64,000 bases of DNA from Streptomyces sp. V1I1 (GCF_030817355.1 NZ_JAUSZH010000001.1:4311001-4375000), one strand, 5' to 3'; shown: positions 17,890-25,847, counted from the first letter of the stretch. Translations and numbers: made by a program. The notes: generated by a model from the letters alone, not told the origin.

Positions 17890-19344
17890 TCATGCGTAGA
17901 TCTTGGGTCGAACCCCGGAGGGGTAGGGGTGTTTCCGGTCCTCCAGTGCCGCCACCGCTGCGTGATACCCGCACATTCCGTGGACTGAGGGGCCGGGCGG
18001 GGTAGCCGACGAACACAGCCAGGTACCAGGAAGGGGTGTCCGGTAGGGATTCCACCGGGCCACGGGGCGGGCCAGTGTTTGCCACAGGCTCATCGCACCG
18101 GAGCCTATGTCGCCGCCCACGTAGTTCGTGTTGTACTCACCGAGTTGGGCCGCCGACAGTCCGCGTTCGGCGACCACGGAGTCGGTGAAGCCCGGTGCGT
18201 GGGCCTCGATGGCGGCACGAATCATCGGCAGGTGATTGCGGGTGTCGCCGTTCGGCACATGCGCGTAGGCCCACACCGGCCTCTTCCCTCGGACGGCCCG
18301 TGCCGGGTCCGCGGCAGCCGGATCGACCAGGATGATGTAGGGGTGCGCCGCCTTGAGGCCCTTGGCGGTCACTGTCTCCGCACGGGCCAGTTCCGCCGCT
18401 GTGCCGTGCGCGCCGGCCAGGTGGACGGTGGCGGCCCTGGAGAGCCGGTGATCGGTCCATGGGATCGTCCCGTCGATGAGGAAGTCCGCCTTCGCGGCCC
18501 CCGGGCCGTACCGGTACCGGGACAGCCGGCGGAGGTAGCCGCGGGGCAGGGGCGCGATGCGGGCCAGCTCGCGGGGCGAGATGTCCAGCATGGTGATGCT
18601 CCGGCCGGCTGGAAGGTCCCGCAGGCTGTTCACTCTGGCGCCGGTGTGGATCCGGCCGCCGAGCTTCTCTATCTGTGCGGCCATGACAGTGGCGATGGAT
18701 CCGGAGCCACCTTGCGCTACGGGCCAGCCCGTGGTGTGGGCCAGGTGTCCGAGTAGCAGCGCGACCGCGGATGACGTCGGTGAGGGGAGCCTGCCGATGC
18801 CATGGGCGGCCACGCCCGCGAGCAGGGCTCGTGCTGTCTCGGTGCGCAGACTGCCGCCCAGGCGGAGGGAGTGAGCAGGCAGACGGGGCGCGAGCACTGT
18901 CAGAGCCCGCAACGGAGGAACCGTTCGCTGCGTGGACAACATCAGGTCCACCACGGCCGAGGAATGCTCCATCAACGGGAGCATGAGACGTCGCCAGCGT
19001 GGCCCGTCGTCTCCCAGCTCGGCGCAGGTGGCGTCGAGGTCACGCCAGGCGACGACCGCCGGCCTGCCCTTGAGGGGGTGGGCGTAGGCGGCGGGCGAGT
19101 GCATGAGGCGGACTCCGTGCTCCTCCAGATCGAGCGACCTCATGAAGGGGGATACCGGAGCCATGGGATGCACCGCCGCGCAGATGTCGTGCACCACCTC
19201 CGAATCGAAGAGCGGCTCCGTGCGCAGGCCGCCGCCGATGCGGTCATGCGCTTCGAACACCTCGACCCCGAGACCTGCCCGGGCGAGGGTGAGTGCGGCA
19301 GCGAGGCCGTTCGGCCCGGAGCCGACGACAACGGCATCCGTCAT
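17890..19344 (-). CDS. FAD-dependent oxidoreductase (phytoene dehydrogenase-like)
   Basis: A 484-residue flavoprotein of the COG1233/CrtI-like family. The N-terminus has the dinucleotide-binding motif VVVGSGPNGLAAALTLARAG followed by VEVFEAHDRIGGGLRT. The C-terminus has CSSATPPGPSVHGMCGYHAA, the usual FAD-contact loop. The ATG start is at 19344. Such proteins oxidise lipids, isoprenoids or small hydrophobic compounds; the substrate is unknown. It is the last gene of a minus-strand run that begins at 22947, with 75 bases to the small membrane gene upstream, so it may be co-expressed with the peptide genes. Confidence 0.85.
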   Translation of the reverse strand: MTDAVVVGSGPNGLAAALTLARAGLGVEVFEAHDRIGGGLRTEPLFDSEVVHDICAAVHPMAPVSPFMRSLDLEEHGVRLMHSPAAYAHPLKGRPAVVAWRDLDATCAELGDDGPRWRRLMLPLMEHSSAVVDLMLSTQRTVPPLRALTVLAPRLPAHSLRLGGSLRTETARALLAGVAAHGIGRLPSPTSSAVALLLGHLAHTTGWPVAQGGSGSIATVMAAQIEKLGGRIHTGARVNSLRDLPAGRSITMLDISPRELARIAPLPRGYLRRLSRYRYGPGAAKADFLIDGTIPWTDHRLSRAATVHLAGAHGTAAELARAETVTAKGLKAAHPYIILVDPAAADPARAVRGKRPVWAYAHVPNGDTRNHLPMIRAAIEAHAPGFTDSVVAERGLSAAQLGEYNTNYVGGDIGSGAMSLWQTLARPVARWNPYRTPLPGTWLCSSATPPGPSVHGMCGYHAAVAALEDRKHPYPSGVRPKIYA

Positions 19345-19419
19345 GTGAGAGCCTCCTGCGGCAGGTCCCGTGCGTCTCCGCGAGCGCCATCGCGTCAGTG
19401 ACGGTGTGTCAGGCCGGAT

Positions 19420-19626
19420 TCAATGGACGGCCAGCCATCCGATACCGGCGGCGCAGGTGACCCCCGCGACGGCGAGGGCGGCCACCCTGTGGCGGCGCAA
19501 CGCGTATCCGAGCAGCAGGGCGGTGAGCAGCACGGCGATCGTGCCGAACGCGCCTCGCAACGGCCCATGGCTGTAGCCGAATTCACCGCAGTGGCGTATG
19601 AACCAAGCAAACCAGGCAAGCCTCAT
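19420..19626 (-). CDS. Small membrane protein (68 aa), possible immunity protein
   Basis: The 68-residue protein has a short aromatic N-terminus (MRLAWFAWFIRH) and two hydrophobic stretches, AFGTIAVLLTALLLGYAL and VAALAVAGVTCAAGIGWLAV, joined by RRHR. It looks like a two-helix hairpin membrane protein. No family was recognised. Its place inside the peptide/HTTM operon makes a role in self-protection or export possible; this is inference from position only. Confidence 0.6.
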   Translation of the reverse strand: MRLAWFAWFIRHCGEFGYSHGPLRGAFGTIAVLLTALLLGYALRRHRVAALAVAGVTCAAGIGWLAVH

Positions 19627-19680
19627 GACGCTCTCTCCGTGATTACTGAGGGCCGGAGCAGTGGCGGAACCATCTGATCC

Positions 19681-20529
19681 TTACCTTCCACGCAGCGAGG
19701 GAGTCGCGGCGAGGGTCTTCACCGCGAGTCGGTCGGTGCGGGCCGGGGTGCCGAGGCGGTGGACGAGGATCCAGCGGCCGTCGTCGTGTGCTGCGGCCAC
19801 GACGGAAGAGCCGCGGGTGGCTCCGTTGTGCCACAAGGTCGACGAGCCCCGGCGCCAGCTGGGTGCCGGGGGGCCCAGCCTGCGGTCGACGAGCAAGCCG
19901 ACGAGGAGGTCGGCCAGGGTCCGGCAGGTGGACCACAGGCCGCCCGCTGGCAGGATCGGTCCGGTCAGAGTCCACAGGGGGCGTGGCCGGCCGAACAGGT
20001 TTCGCGGTATGAGGCGTCGGTCCTCCGGGGGGAGTGCCGTCATCGCGCCTGCTTCCAGCCCCAGGGGGAGGAGGACGTACTCGTCCACCAGTTGCTGGAA
20101 GGTGAGTCCCGTGGTGGTGGTGAGGGCATGCCCGAGAACCGCATAGCCCAAGTTCGAGTACTCCTCCTCGCCCAGTCGTCCACTCGCCAACTGGTCCAGG
20201 CGGCACAGTGATTCACGCAAGGCCGACTCCGTGAAGCCGGCGTACGGGTCGTCGGGAGGACTGGAGAGCCCGGAAGGCAGACGCGGTAGACCTGAGGTGT
20301 GCTCGGCGAGATGCCGGAGGGTGATGGCCGTCCCCTTGGGCACCTCGGTCAGGCATTCCTCCAGCGGTGTGTCGAGGCTGAGGTCTCTCTCCTTCGCCAG
20401 CCGGATCAGGACCGTTCCGGTGAAGACCTTGGTGAGAGAGCCGATCTCGACGAACCGGTCCGCATCGTGGCCATGGGTGAGATGGCCACGAATACCGGCG
20501 CCGCCGAGAAGGCAAGTCGGTGTCAGCAC
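19681..20529 (-). CDS. Beta-lactamase-family serine hydrolase
   Basis: A 282-residue protein of the class C beta-lactamase/penicillin-binding family. SLTK (IGSLTKVFTG) is the SxxK nucleophile motif, YSN is the YxN motif, and HNGATRG stands at the KTG position. It is shorter than usual (350-400 residues): the N-terminal strand region is brief and no signal peptide is seen. GTG 20529 begins 15 bases after the HTTM stop, so the two genes are in one transcript. In this setting the enzyme could act on the secreted peptide or on the cell wall; that is inference. Confidence 0.8.
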   Translation of the reverse strand: MLTPTCLLGGAGIRGHLTHGHDADRFVEIGSLTKVFTGTVLIRLAKERDLSLDTPLEECLTEVPKGTAITLRHLAEHTSGLPRLPSGLSSPPDDPYAGFTESALRESLCRLDQLASGRLGEEEYSNLGYAVLGHALTTTTGLTFQQLVDEYVLLPLGLEAGAMTALPPEDRRLIPRNLFGRPRPLWTLTGPILPAGGLWSTCRTLADLLVGLLVDRRLGPPAPSWRRGSSTLWHNGATRGSSVVAAAHDDGRWILVHRLGTPARTDRLAVKTLAATPSLRGR

Positions 20530-20544
20530 TTTCCATTGCTCCCG

Positions 20545-21531
20545 TCAGACGAGTTCAGCTTCGGGCACGGCCTCGTTTCGTCCTGCTGCCATCGCCGCCG
20601 CTCCGCCGGCAGGTTCCTGAGGCCGGTTACGGCGGGCACGGAGCCATGCGACCGCGCGGTCGAGAGCACCCGACAGGAAGACGAGATCGCAGGCGATCAT
20701 GGTCAGCGCGAAGCCTGTAAGCCCCATGAAGAACGCGATCGACACGTGGAAGCCGATGGACATGGCAGCCGCCCAGGGGCGCAATGCCGGGACGAGGACG
20801 CCCAGCGGGAAGTAGACCAGGAAGGCGACTGTCCCGTAGGTCCCCAGAACGACCAGGAAGTCGCTCTCGTACACCAGGTTCGACCAGCCGGGCAGTTCGA
20901 ACTCCGGCACCCGCATCACGTAGAAGAGGGCCGTGCCGTCCTGCCATTCCTCGCCCATGACTTTGTAGAGACCCGAGACGACGTAGACGAGACAGATCTG
21001 CGTCGCGACCATGAGGACGCCAAGGTTGTGGAACGGCACGGAAACCGCTCGCACATGCCCCGGCACCCGCCCGGCGAAGCGCTTGGCGAGACCGACGGGA
21101 AGGGCGAACCGGTCATAGCAATGCGTCAGGAGCAGGAACGGAAGGACGACGTAGGCAAGGTTGTCCCCACCGTCCAAGAGGGCGGGTTGCCGCTGATAGA
21201 GGGACCACAGCAGGACCCAGTGGAACGCAAGGCCCGGTCGACCTCCGATACCGAGCATGACGGCCAAGGCCGCGAACAACCCGACGTGGAAGACCACCTC
21301 GAACCAGACGGGGGACGCGGACAGCGCATAGAGGCTGAATCCCGTCAGCTGTTCCTTGAACTCGTCGTGAGGCAACACTCCGTCGGGACCGAACAGGTAG
21401 TTCCGCTCCCGGTACTGGCTCACGTAGTACATGAGGCCGACGAACCCCAGGAGCATGCGGGTTCCCGAGATCCCGGTGACGGCAACCGCATGCAGCGACC
21501 AGGCGTCCAGGCGGGCACCGAAGTTCTTCAT
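20545..21531 (-). CDS. HTTM-domain membrane protein (SdpB-like)
   Basis: A 328-residue polytopic membrane protein. It has segments typical of the HTTM (horizontally transferred transmembrane; vitamin K-dependent carboxylase-like) family: ISGTRMLLGFVGLMYYVSQY, the GPDGVLP motif, the histidine-containing VWFEVVFHVGLF, LLDGGDNLAYVVLPF, and GLYKVMGEEWQDGTALFY. SdpB, which helps mature the Bacillus SDP toxin, belongs to this family. The ATG at 21529-21531 overlaps the stop of the DUF5819 gene (ATGA), giving translational coupling. The start at 21531 is preferred over the longer upstream frame. It probably works with the DUF5819 protein on the neighbouring peptide. Confidence 0.85.
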   Translation of the reverse strand: MKNFGARLDAWSLHAVAVTGISGTRMLLGFVGLMYYVSQYRERNYLFGPDGVLPHDEFKEQLTGFSLYALSASPVWFEVVFHVGLFAALAVMLGIGGRPGLAFHWVLLWSLYQRQPALLDGGDNLAYVVLPFLLLTHCYDRFALPVGLAKRFAGRVPGHVRAVSVPFHNLGVLMVATQICLVYVVSGLYKVMGEEWQDGTALFYVMRVPEFELPGWSNLVYESDFLVVLGTYGTVAFLVYFPLGVLVPALRPWAAAMSIGFHVSIAFFMGLTGFALTMIACDLVFLSGALDRAVAWLRARRNRPQEPAGGAAAMAAGRNEAVPEAELV

Positions 21532-22169
21532 CGCAGATCCTTGGTGGGGGTCCAGGCGAAGTCCTTCACCAGAACCTTGCCTTCGGCTGAGGAGTCGTTC
21601 CGTTTGGACCAGGGCGGCAACTCGTGCACATACATGCGGACTTGCAGTTTCACTGCCTTTCCGTTGCACGCGGTCGGCATCTGGTCGTACGCGTAGCGGG
21701 AAAGGGACTTCACAGCCTCCGCCTCCGTGACCTTCTCGTAGGGCAGCGGGGGCAACATGGGTTTCTTGTCGTTGGTCTGCTTCTCCCTCAGCCTCCTGAG
21801 GATCTCCTCGCTGCTGGTGACGTTCTGGAGGCCGGCAGAGACGATGCGCACTTCACGCGACGGGAAGAGACGGGAACTCTGGGCCTTTTCAAGTCCGCGC
21901 GCCGAGACATCGAAGTATTCCGAGACCGATCCGTCCGCGCAGGCGGCCCTCGCCAGAATGCCGCGGTCGTCGGATACGGGCGTCGGAGCGAAGAGCTGCC
22001 AGTTTTGCGAGAAGTAGGGATCCAGATATTCCGCGACCCGGTCTCCGTATACGAGTTTCGCCGGGCTGAGCGGTGCCTGGGACAATGCGGCCATGGTCAT
22101 GTGCGCGCCCAGGAGGGCGCCGCCGATGAGCAGCGCCGCCCTCCTGGTTGTGCGGTACGTCTTCGTCAC
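21528..22169 (-). CDS. DUF5819 family protein (SdpA-like partner)
   Basis: A 213-residue protein with one N-terminal membrane anchor (RRAALLIGGALLGAHMTMAAL) and an extracytoplasmic domain. The hallmark segment is YFSQNWQLFAPTPVSDDRG, the QNWxLFAPxP signature of DUF5819 proteins, which parallels the W/FF motif of SdpA-type proteins. The start is GTG 22167-22169, only 7 bases after the peptide gene stop; its own stop overlaps the HTTM start. DUF5819 and HTTM genes are commonly paired in actinobacteria (recollection). A role in maturation or export of the small peptide is inferred. Confidence 0.8.
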   Translation of the reverse strand: MTKTYRTTRRAALLIGGALLGAHMTMAALSQAPLSPAKLVYGDRVAEYLDPYFSQNWQLFAPTPVSDDRGILARAACADGSVSEYFDVSARGLEKAQSSRLFPSREVRIVSAGLQNVTSSEEILRRLREKQTNDKKPMLPPLPYEKVTEAEAVKSLSRYAYDQMPTACNGKAVKLQVRMYVHELPPWSKRNDSSAEGKVLVKDFAWTPTKDLR

Positions 22170-22176
22170 GTGGTGA

Positions 22177-22527
22177 TTACCGGTCGAAGACCGTGTCGGC
22201 CGAGACACCCTGCGGCAGTTCGGCAGGGGCAGCGAAGAGGCTGCCGTGCGACAGCATGTTGTCGGCATTGCTCTTCGCCACCACGGACATACCCTTGCCG
22301 ACGGCCGTGGCCTTGTGCGCTCCCTTGGTGGCAGCCTTGCCGACGGACTTGGCGGCCTTTCCCAGCATGGAGCCGATGGCCTGCGGGGCAGGCTGCGACG
22401 ACTCGACGGCGGCGACAGGCGCGGCCGGCTGGGCCGGGGCGGCCTGAGCGCTGCCCTGAGCCGCGACGAAGAGAGCGACCCCGGCAGTGGCGACGCCGGC
22501 AGCGGTGGCAATCTTCTTGATATTCAT
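22177..22527 (-). CDS. Secreted Lys/Gly-rich peptide precursor (candidate antimicrobial peptide)
   Basis: A 116-residue precursor with ATG 22525-22527 and ribosome site GGAAGG. Residues 1-30 are a Sec signal peptide (MNIKKIATAAGVATAGVALF, cleavage near AQAA). An Ala/Pro spacer follows to about residue 50. Residues 51-86 form an unusual stretch free of acidic residues with Lys about every four positions (IGSMLGKAAKSVGKAATKGA, then HKATAVGKGMSVVAKS). This would be a cationic amphipathic helix, like magainin-type peptides. The tail (ADNMLSHGSLFAAPAELPQG and on) holds most of the acidic residues and may be removed. There are no cysteines in the mature part. It is the first gene of the DUF5819-HTTM operon. 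Confidence 0.75.
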   Translation of the reverse strand: MNIKKIATAAGVATAGVALFVAAQGSAQAAPAQPAAPVAAVESSQPAPQAIGSMLGKAAKSVGKAATKGAHKATAVGKGMSVVAKSNADNMLSHGSLFAAPAELPQGVSADTVFDR

Positions 22528-22651
22528 TGAAATTTCCTTCCCCGATTTGGACGATCCAGGTGTGGCCATGCTTCGACCACCCCAACAAGGCGTGCCGGGA
22601 TGGTGCGCAGCGGACAACACCCTTGAGCCTGCCGCTTTGACGCCGGTCTCT

Positions 22652-22688
22652 CCATTGCCTCTTGAGGCATTGCCTCAAGAGGCAATGG
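22652..22688 (-). terminator. Perfect 17-bp inverted repeat between luxR and the peptide gene
   Basis: Arms ccattgcctcttgaggc / gcctcaagaggcaatgg with a 3-base loop, overlapping the stop of the LuxR gene (22675-22677). It can act as a terminator for that gene or as an operator ahead of the peptide operon, whose start is 125 bases further on. Its AT content is high for this genome. Confidence 0.6.
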
Positions 22689-22947
22689 CGTCCTCGGTCA
22701 AAGTTTCCCGATAATGGAGCGCCACCAGACTCGCCTCGAATCTGGATCCGACACCCAGCTTGCGCACGATGCTGGTGATGTGGGCCCTGACGGTTCGTTC
22801 TGCGACTCCGAGCCGCCGAGCGAGAAGGCGATTCGACTCACCCTTGGCAAGGTTGCGCAGCACCTCGCGCTCCCGGCCGGTCAGCTTCGCCAGCCTCGCC
22901 GCATCCACGGAAACGGGAAACGCGCGGATCTCTGCACCCGTGGTCAT
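22675..22947 (-). CDS. Stand-alone LuxR-type HTH regulator
   Basis: A 90-residue protein that is essentially only the LuxR/NarL DNA-binding domain: LAKLTGREREVLRNLAKGES, NRLLARRLGVAERTVRAHIT and SIVRKLGVGSRFEASLVALH. No receiver or sensor domain precedes it. It lies directly upstream of the peptide operon on the same strand, separated by a perfect inverted repeat, and is the likely activator of that operon. The start at ATG 22947 leaves about 20 residues before the HTH. Confidence 0.8.
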   Translation of the reverse strand: MTTGAEIRAFPVSVDAARLAKLTGREREVLRNLAKGESNRLLARRLGVAERTVRAHITSIVRKLGVGSRFEASLVALHYRETLTEDAIAS

Positions 22948-23665
22948 CGTGATCTCTCCCCCTGACTACGTTCACCTGTTGGCCCCGGGCAGAGCGGCGC
23001 AACAGGGTCAGCGGGGTGGAGTTGTTCAAGAGGCAGTGGTCAGTTGCCTACACGTCAACCACCCGGCTGGACTGTACTGTTGGAGCTTACAGGGCGCTCC
23101 GAGGAGATGACCTTGGGCGAGCGAGGTCGCGGACGGTCCCTCGCTGTCCCCGTACTCGCCCAGGTGCTTGGCGCGTACCAACGACCCGCTGCTCGGCCGC
23201 CCTCCGGTAGAGCATGAGGGCCATGAGCGGCGTGAACGGCGCCCCTTCGAAGAAGTCGGATCCTGACCGGCCACACTGAGGAGATCGCCGAAGCCCTGCA
23301 ACAGCACGTCGACGCCACGAACTGGTAGCGCCCCTGGCGGCGGCTTGACCAGGCAGAAAGTACCCGCGCCGTGGTCTCAGTCTCGGTCTCGTTCACCAGC
23401 GTCCATGGGCGTTCGTCACACCCCCTCCCGTCTGCTCCGCCGCAGGTCAGAACACCCCCGCCCGCCCCCGAACGCCCAGACGAAGACTTGGAAAGCGTGT
23501 TGGGCCGCAACGGTCGTCGCGGAGCCCTGGATGCGTGAGCGATGCGTGAGCGGACGTACTGGGATGACGCCTCCAGATTTGGACTGGACGTCAAGCTCCA
23601 GCTCGCTGACCAGGCCGTTCTGGACGAGGGGGGTGCACGGCGGAAGCCCCGGCAGGATCCCGCCG
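22948..23665. other. No intact gene; junction region before the second att copy
   Basis: About 720 bases without a convincing gene. One readable plus-strand tail is RILTGHTEEIAEALQQHVDA TNW with a stop near 23328, which looks like the end of a lost regulatory or enzyme gene but was not identified. An integrase is usually expected beside such a site, but none could be read here. The region is probably made of remnants. Confidence 0.4.
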
Positions 23666-23731
23666 GGACTTTTAATCCGTTGGTTGTGGGTTCGAGTCCC
23701 ACACGGCCTACCACTCAGCCCCAGGTCAGAG
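23666..23731 (+). repeat. Attachment-site copy 2 (tRNA-Lys 3' end)
   Basis: 66 bases identical to 12911-12976, starting in the tRNA-Lys anticodon stem and including the encoded CCA. The 5' half of the tRNA is missing, so this copy is not a gene. The two copies are 10,755 bases apart and define one element; related genes beyond this copy suggest a second element in tandem. Confidence 0.9.
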
Positions 23732-23870
23732 ACTCTCTGGCTTGGGGCTGATCTTGTTTCCGGGGGCGCCCGGGTCGATTGCCGGCCCGATCGGCAAACG
23801 ATCAAGACATGAAAGAGCCCCGGTCTGTCCGCGACGGGGGACGCAGACAGGCCGGGGCAGTTGGAGGGGG

Positions 23871-24059
23871 CTAGGCGGTGGCTGGCGCGCTACCGGAGAG
23901 GCGACCCTTCGGCGTGGCTCCTCCGCAGTTCTCGCAAGAGACGACGACCAGGCCCTGATAGATCAGCGGGACCGTCTGCCGACTCCGGCACTCCCGGCAC
24001 GGGGTGTGGCGGAACTGCTCGATGCACCTTTGTGCCTGAACCACCTGGCTCGCGTCCAT
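23871..24059 (-). CDS. Small zinc-ribbon-like protein (62 aa)
   Basis: A 62-residue protein beginning MDASQVVQAQRCIEQF. It has two Cys pairs, CRECRSRQ and SCENCGG, spaced as in a small zinc ribbon. The ATG lies 2 bases after the stop of the DUF397-like gene, so the two are co-translated. It is followed by a hairpin (gagccccgg type) near 23815-23858. No family was identified. Small zinc ribbons of this size often accompany DUF397/XRE modules in Streptomyces islands. Confidence 0.6.
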   Translation of the reverse strand: MDASQVVQAQRCIEQFRHTPCRECRSRQTVPLIYQGLVVVSCENCGGATPKGRLSGSAPATA

Positions 24060-24061
24060 GG

Positions 24062-24406
24062 TCAGACAGCCGCGGCGAGCTCCAGAGCGGCCGCCAGCTC
24101 CTCCTCGCTCGCCCGGAGGTGGTCGAATTCGCCCGCGAGCACTCCGTCGAAGAACTTGCTGATCTCCACACGGCTCATGAACAGGACCGGACCGTCCGTG
24201 TCCTTGTCGTCGGAGATCGCCACCATGCGGGTGCCGTCCGGGATGCGGTCGTGCGGATGGTCCTTGGCGTCCGGCGCCGCGGCCAGAATCACGCAGTCCT
24301 TCACGATCGGGTCGAGGTCGGTCCGCCCTGCCTTGTGCCAGTCCAGCCCGGGGGCGTTCGCGTTCTCGAAAGCGACCGTTCCGCGGCCATTGCTGAGTGT
24401 GCCCAT
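24062..24406 (-). CDS. DUF397-like protein
   Basis: A 114-residue soluble protein. The C-terminal half, MVAISDDKDTDGPVLFMSRV followed by EISKFFDGVLAGEFDHL, matches the end of DUF397 domains (VAVRDSKDPxGPxLxFxxxEWxxFxxGxxxGEFD). The N-terminal part is longer than in standalone DUF397 proteins. ATG 24404-24406 has GAGAGGAC upstream. DUF397 proteins typically pair with XRE regulators and are sometimes their inhibitors; no intact XRE gene adjoins here. Confidence 0.6.
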   Translation of the reverse strand: MGTLSNGRGTVAFENANAPGLDWHKAGRTDLDPIVKDCVILAAAPDAKDHPHDRIPDGTRMVAISDDKDTDGPVLFMSRVEISKFFDGVLAGEFDHLRASEEELAAALELAAAV

Positions 24407-24496
24407 GAGTGGTGTCCTCTCTCGTGGATGTGCGCTGTCCGTGCAACCCGCCCCGGCCGGGGTTTCCTGGCCGGAGTCATCCGGTCGGGGCGGGCG

Positions 24497-24609
24497 TCAG
24501 TGGGGTGTACGCAGCCGGCCGCGCGCCTTCTCAGCGGGCTCGTCGCTCTCACCTTCGGCGGTCTCGCAGTGCCCGCCGGCCTAAGCGATGCGGCGGCGCA
24601 TGACGGCGC
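24497..24609 (-). pseudogene. C-terminal remnant of a resolvase-like gene
   Basis: On the minus strand the sequence reads MRRRIA, a TAG stop, then AGGHCETAEGESDEPAEKAR and GRLRTPH with the natural stop. The intact gene at 13857-14279 ends AGGHCETAEGENDSAAEKAR plus the same GRLRTPH. So this is a decayed homologue of that gene with an internal stop and no N-terminal part. It supports common ancestry of the two elements. Confidence 0.8.
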
Positions 24610-24672
24610 TGTGCAGACGGCGCTAGCGGCGCCCGTTGCGCGGGTTGTCGGCCACGGGCGCTCACCTCCCTT

Positions 24673-24918
24673 GGTCGCTACTTCACGTTGCCAGTGAAGA
24701 ATGCGGCCTCCGACCTCCTTGGTGGCGCGCTTCACGCCCGCGTCCTCAAGCTCCTTGGCGAGGCGTTCGGCGTCCCAGTCGCCGTAGTCCTCGTCGAGGT
24801 TCTCCAGCCGGGCGAGCAGGTCGACGGTGTGCATCTTGGGGCTGTGCCGCATGACGGTGAGGCAGTCGGACAGTACGGGGGCCATGGTGACGCCTGCAGC
24901 CTCGGCGGCGGCCGTCAT
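24673..24918 (-). pseudogene. Remnant of a conjugal FtsK-like or related mobile-element protein
   Basis: A frame of about 80 residues reads VLSDCLTVMRHSPKMHTVDL, LARLENLDEDYGDWDAERLA and KELEDAGVKRATKEVGGRIL. It resembles the winged-helix tail found at the C-terminus of FtsK/SpoIIIE-type translocases or DUF3631-type proteins in actinomycete integrative elements. No ATPase motifs are nearby, and the frame runs on without a matching end, so it is a remnant. Assignment is tentative. Confidence 0.4.
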
Positions 24919-24971
24919 GTCGCCTGTGGCGTCGCCGGTGAGCTGGCCGGCGTCTTGGCGCAGGTGATGCA

Positions 24972-25550
24972 CGCCTGCTGCGGATTGCCGTCGTGCACCA
25001 GCGACTCATGGGCGCCGACATCGTCGAAGGCGAAGGCGTACGCCTTGCCGTCCGCCATCTGCGCGTGGATCTTCCGCGCGAAATGGTTGGTCACCAGGTC
25101 CTTGTAGAAGCCCGCTGAACTCGCGTCCGGCTGGTTGGGGTTACTCAGCAGCGTGGGGCGGTTGTAGCCCGCGCACAGCGTGCGGGAGATCGGGCCGCGC
25201 ACCTGGTCGTTCGGGGCGTCGAGCAGCTTGCAGCAACCGAAGATGCTGTCCGAGTCCGGCTTCTGGAAGGAGGTGACGACCGCCCCGGAGCTGTTGGTGA
25301 AGTTCATGGTGTTGCCGGAGACCCAGCCGTAGTACTTGACGTTGGGCTGGTCGGCGAACGGAGTGACCGTCAGCGTCGAGGTGGAGTACTTGCTCCACAC
25401 ACGGTTCAGGTAGTCGTTCATGACGCTCGCGGGCAGAGCGCCCGACGCGATCCCGTGGCCGGGCGCCGGCGCGCGCAGCACGGTGCCGTCGGAGCGGGTC
25501 TGGATCAGACCGGCCCAGCCGCCCGGCTGGCCCCGGAGCGCGTTGAAGAA
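24972..25550 (-). pseudogene. Fragment of a GH64 beta-1,3-glucanase
   Basis: The frame contains WAGLIQTRSDGTVLRAPAPG, VTPFADQPNVKYYGWVSGNT, DSIFGCCKLLDAPNDQVRGP and YAFAFDDVGAHESLVHDGNP. This is the C-terminal half of family 64 glucan endo-1,3-beta-glucosidases (laminarinase-type). The N-terminal catalytic half and signal peptide are missing, and the end diverges after DGNPQQA. It is therefore a piece of a secreted glucanase gene cut at both ends, lying beside other remnants of the second element. Confidence 0.75.
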
Positions 25551-25779
25551 GCCGTTGCAGCCGCCCGGCCTAGGCCTGAATCCACCGACGAAACCGGGGT
25601 CCGTGCAGCCTTCGTCCAGGTCAGCGGCCCAATCGAGCCGTTCCGCGTCTTCACCGCCCGGGTGAAGATCGATTACCACCCGAAGTGCTGGTTGACCTGG
25701 GAAGACATGGGACGCCCATTACCTGTCGTACAGCAACATGCCGGTGGCCCGTCCCGCACTAGCGGGAGTGAACTGATAG

Positions 25780-25826
25780 ACGGCTTCGGCCCCGCACCCA
25801 GTCGTAGGGTGCGGGGCCGAAGCCGT
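25780..25826 (-). terminator. Strong terminator of the sortase-anchored protein gene
   Basis: Perfect 20-base arms acggcttcggccccgcaccc / gggtgcggggccgaagccgt with a 7-base loop, 22 bases past the stop of the 771-residue gene. Confidence 0.85.
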
Positions 25827-25847
25827 TATGAGAGAGCTGTGGTCAGG

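Noticed and set aside
22948..23665. Complete integrase gene beside the second att copy
   Set aside because: No catalytic Arg/His/Arg/Tyr pattern could be read in any frame; only short unassigned fragments.
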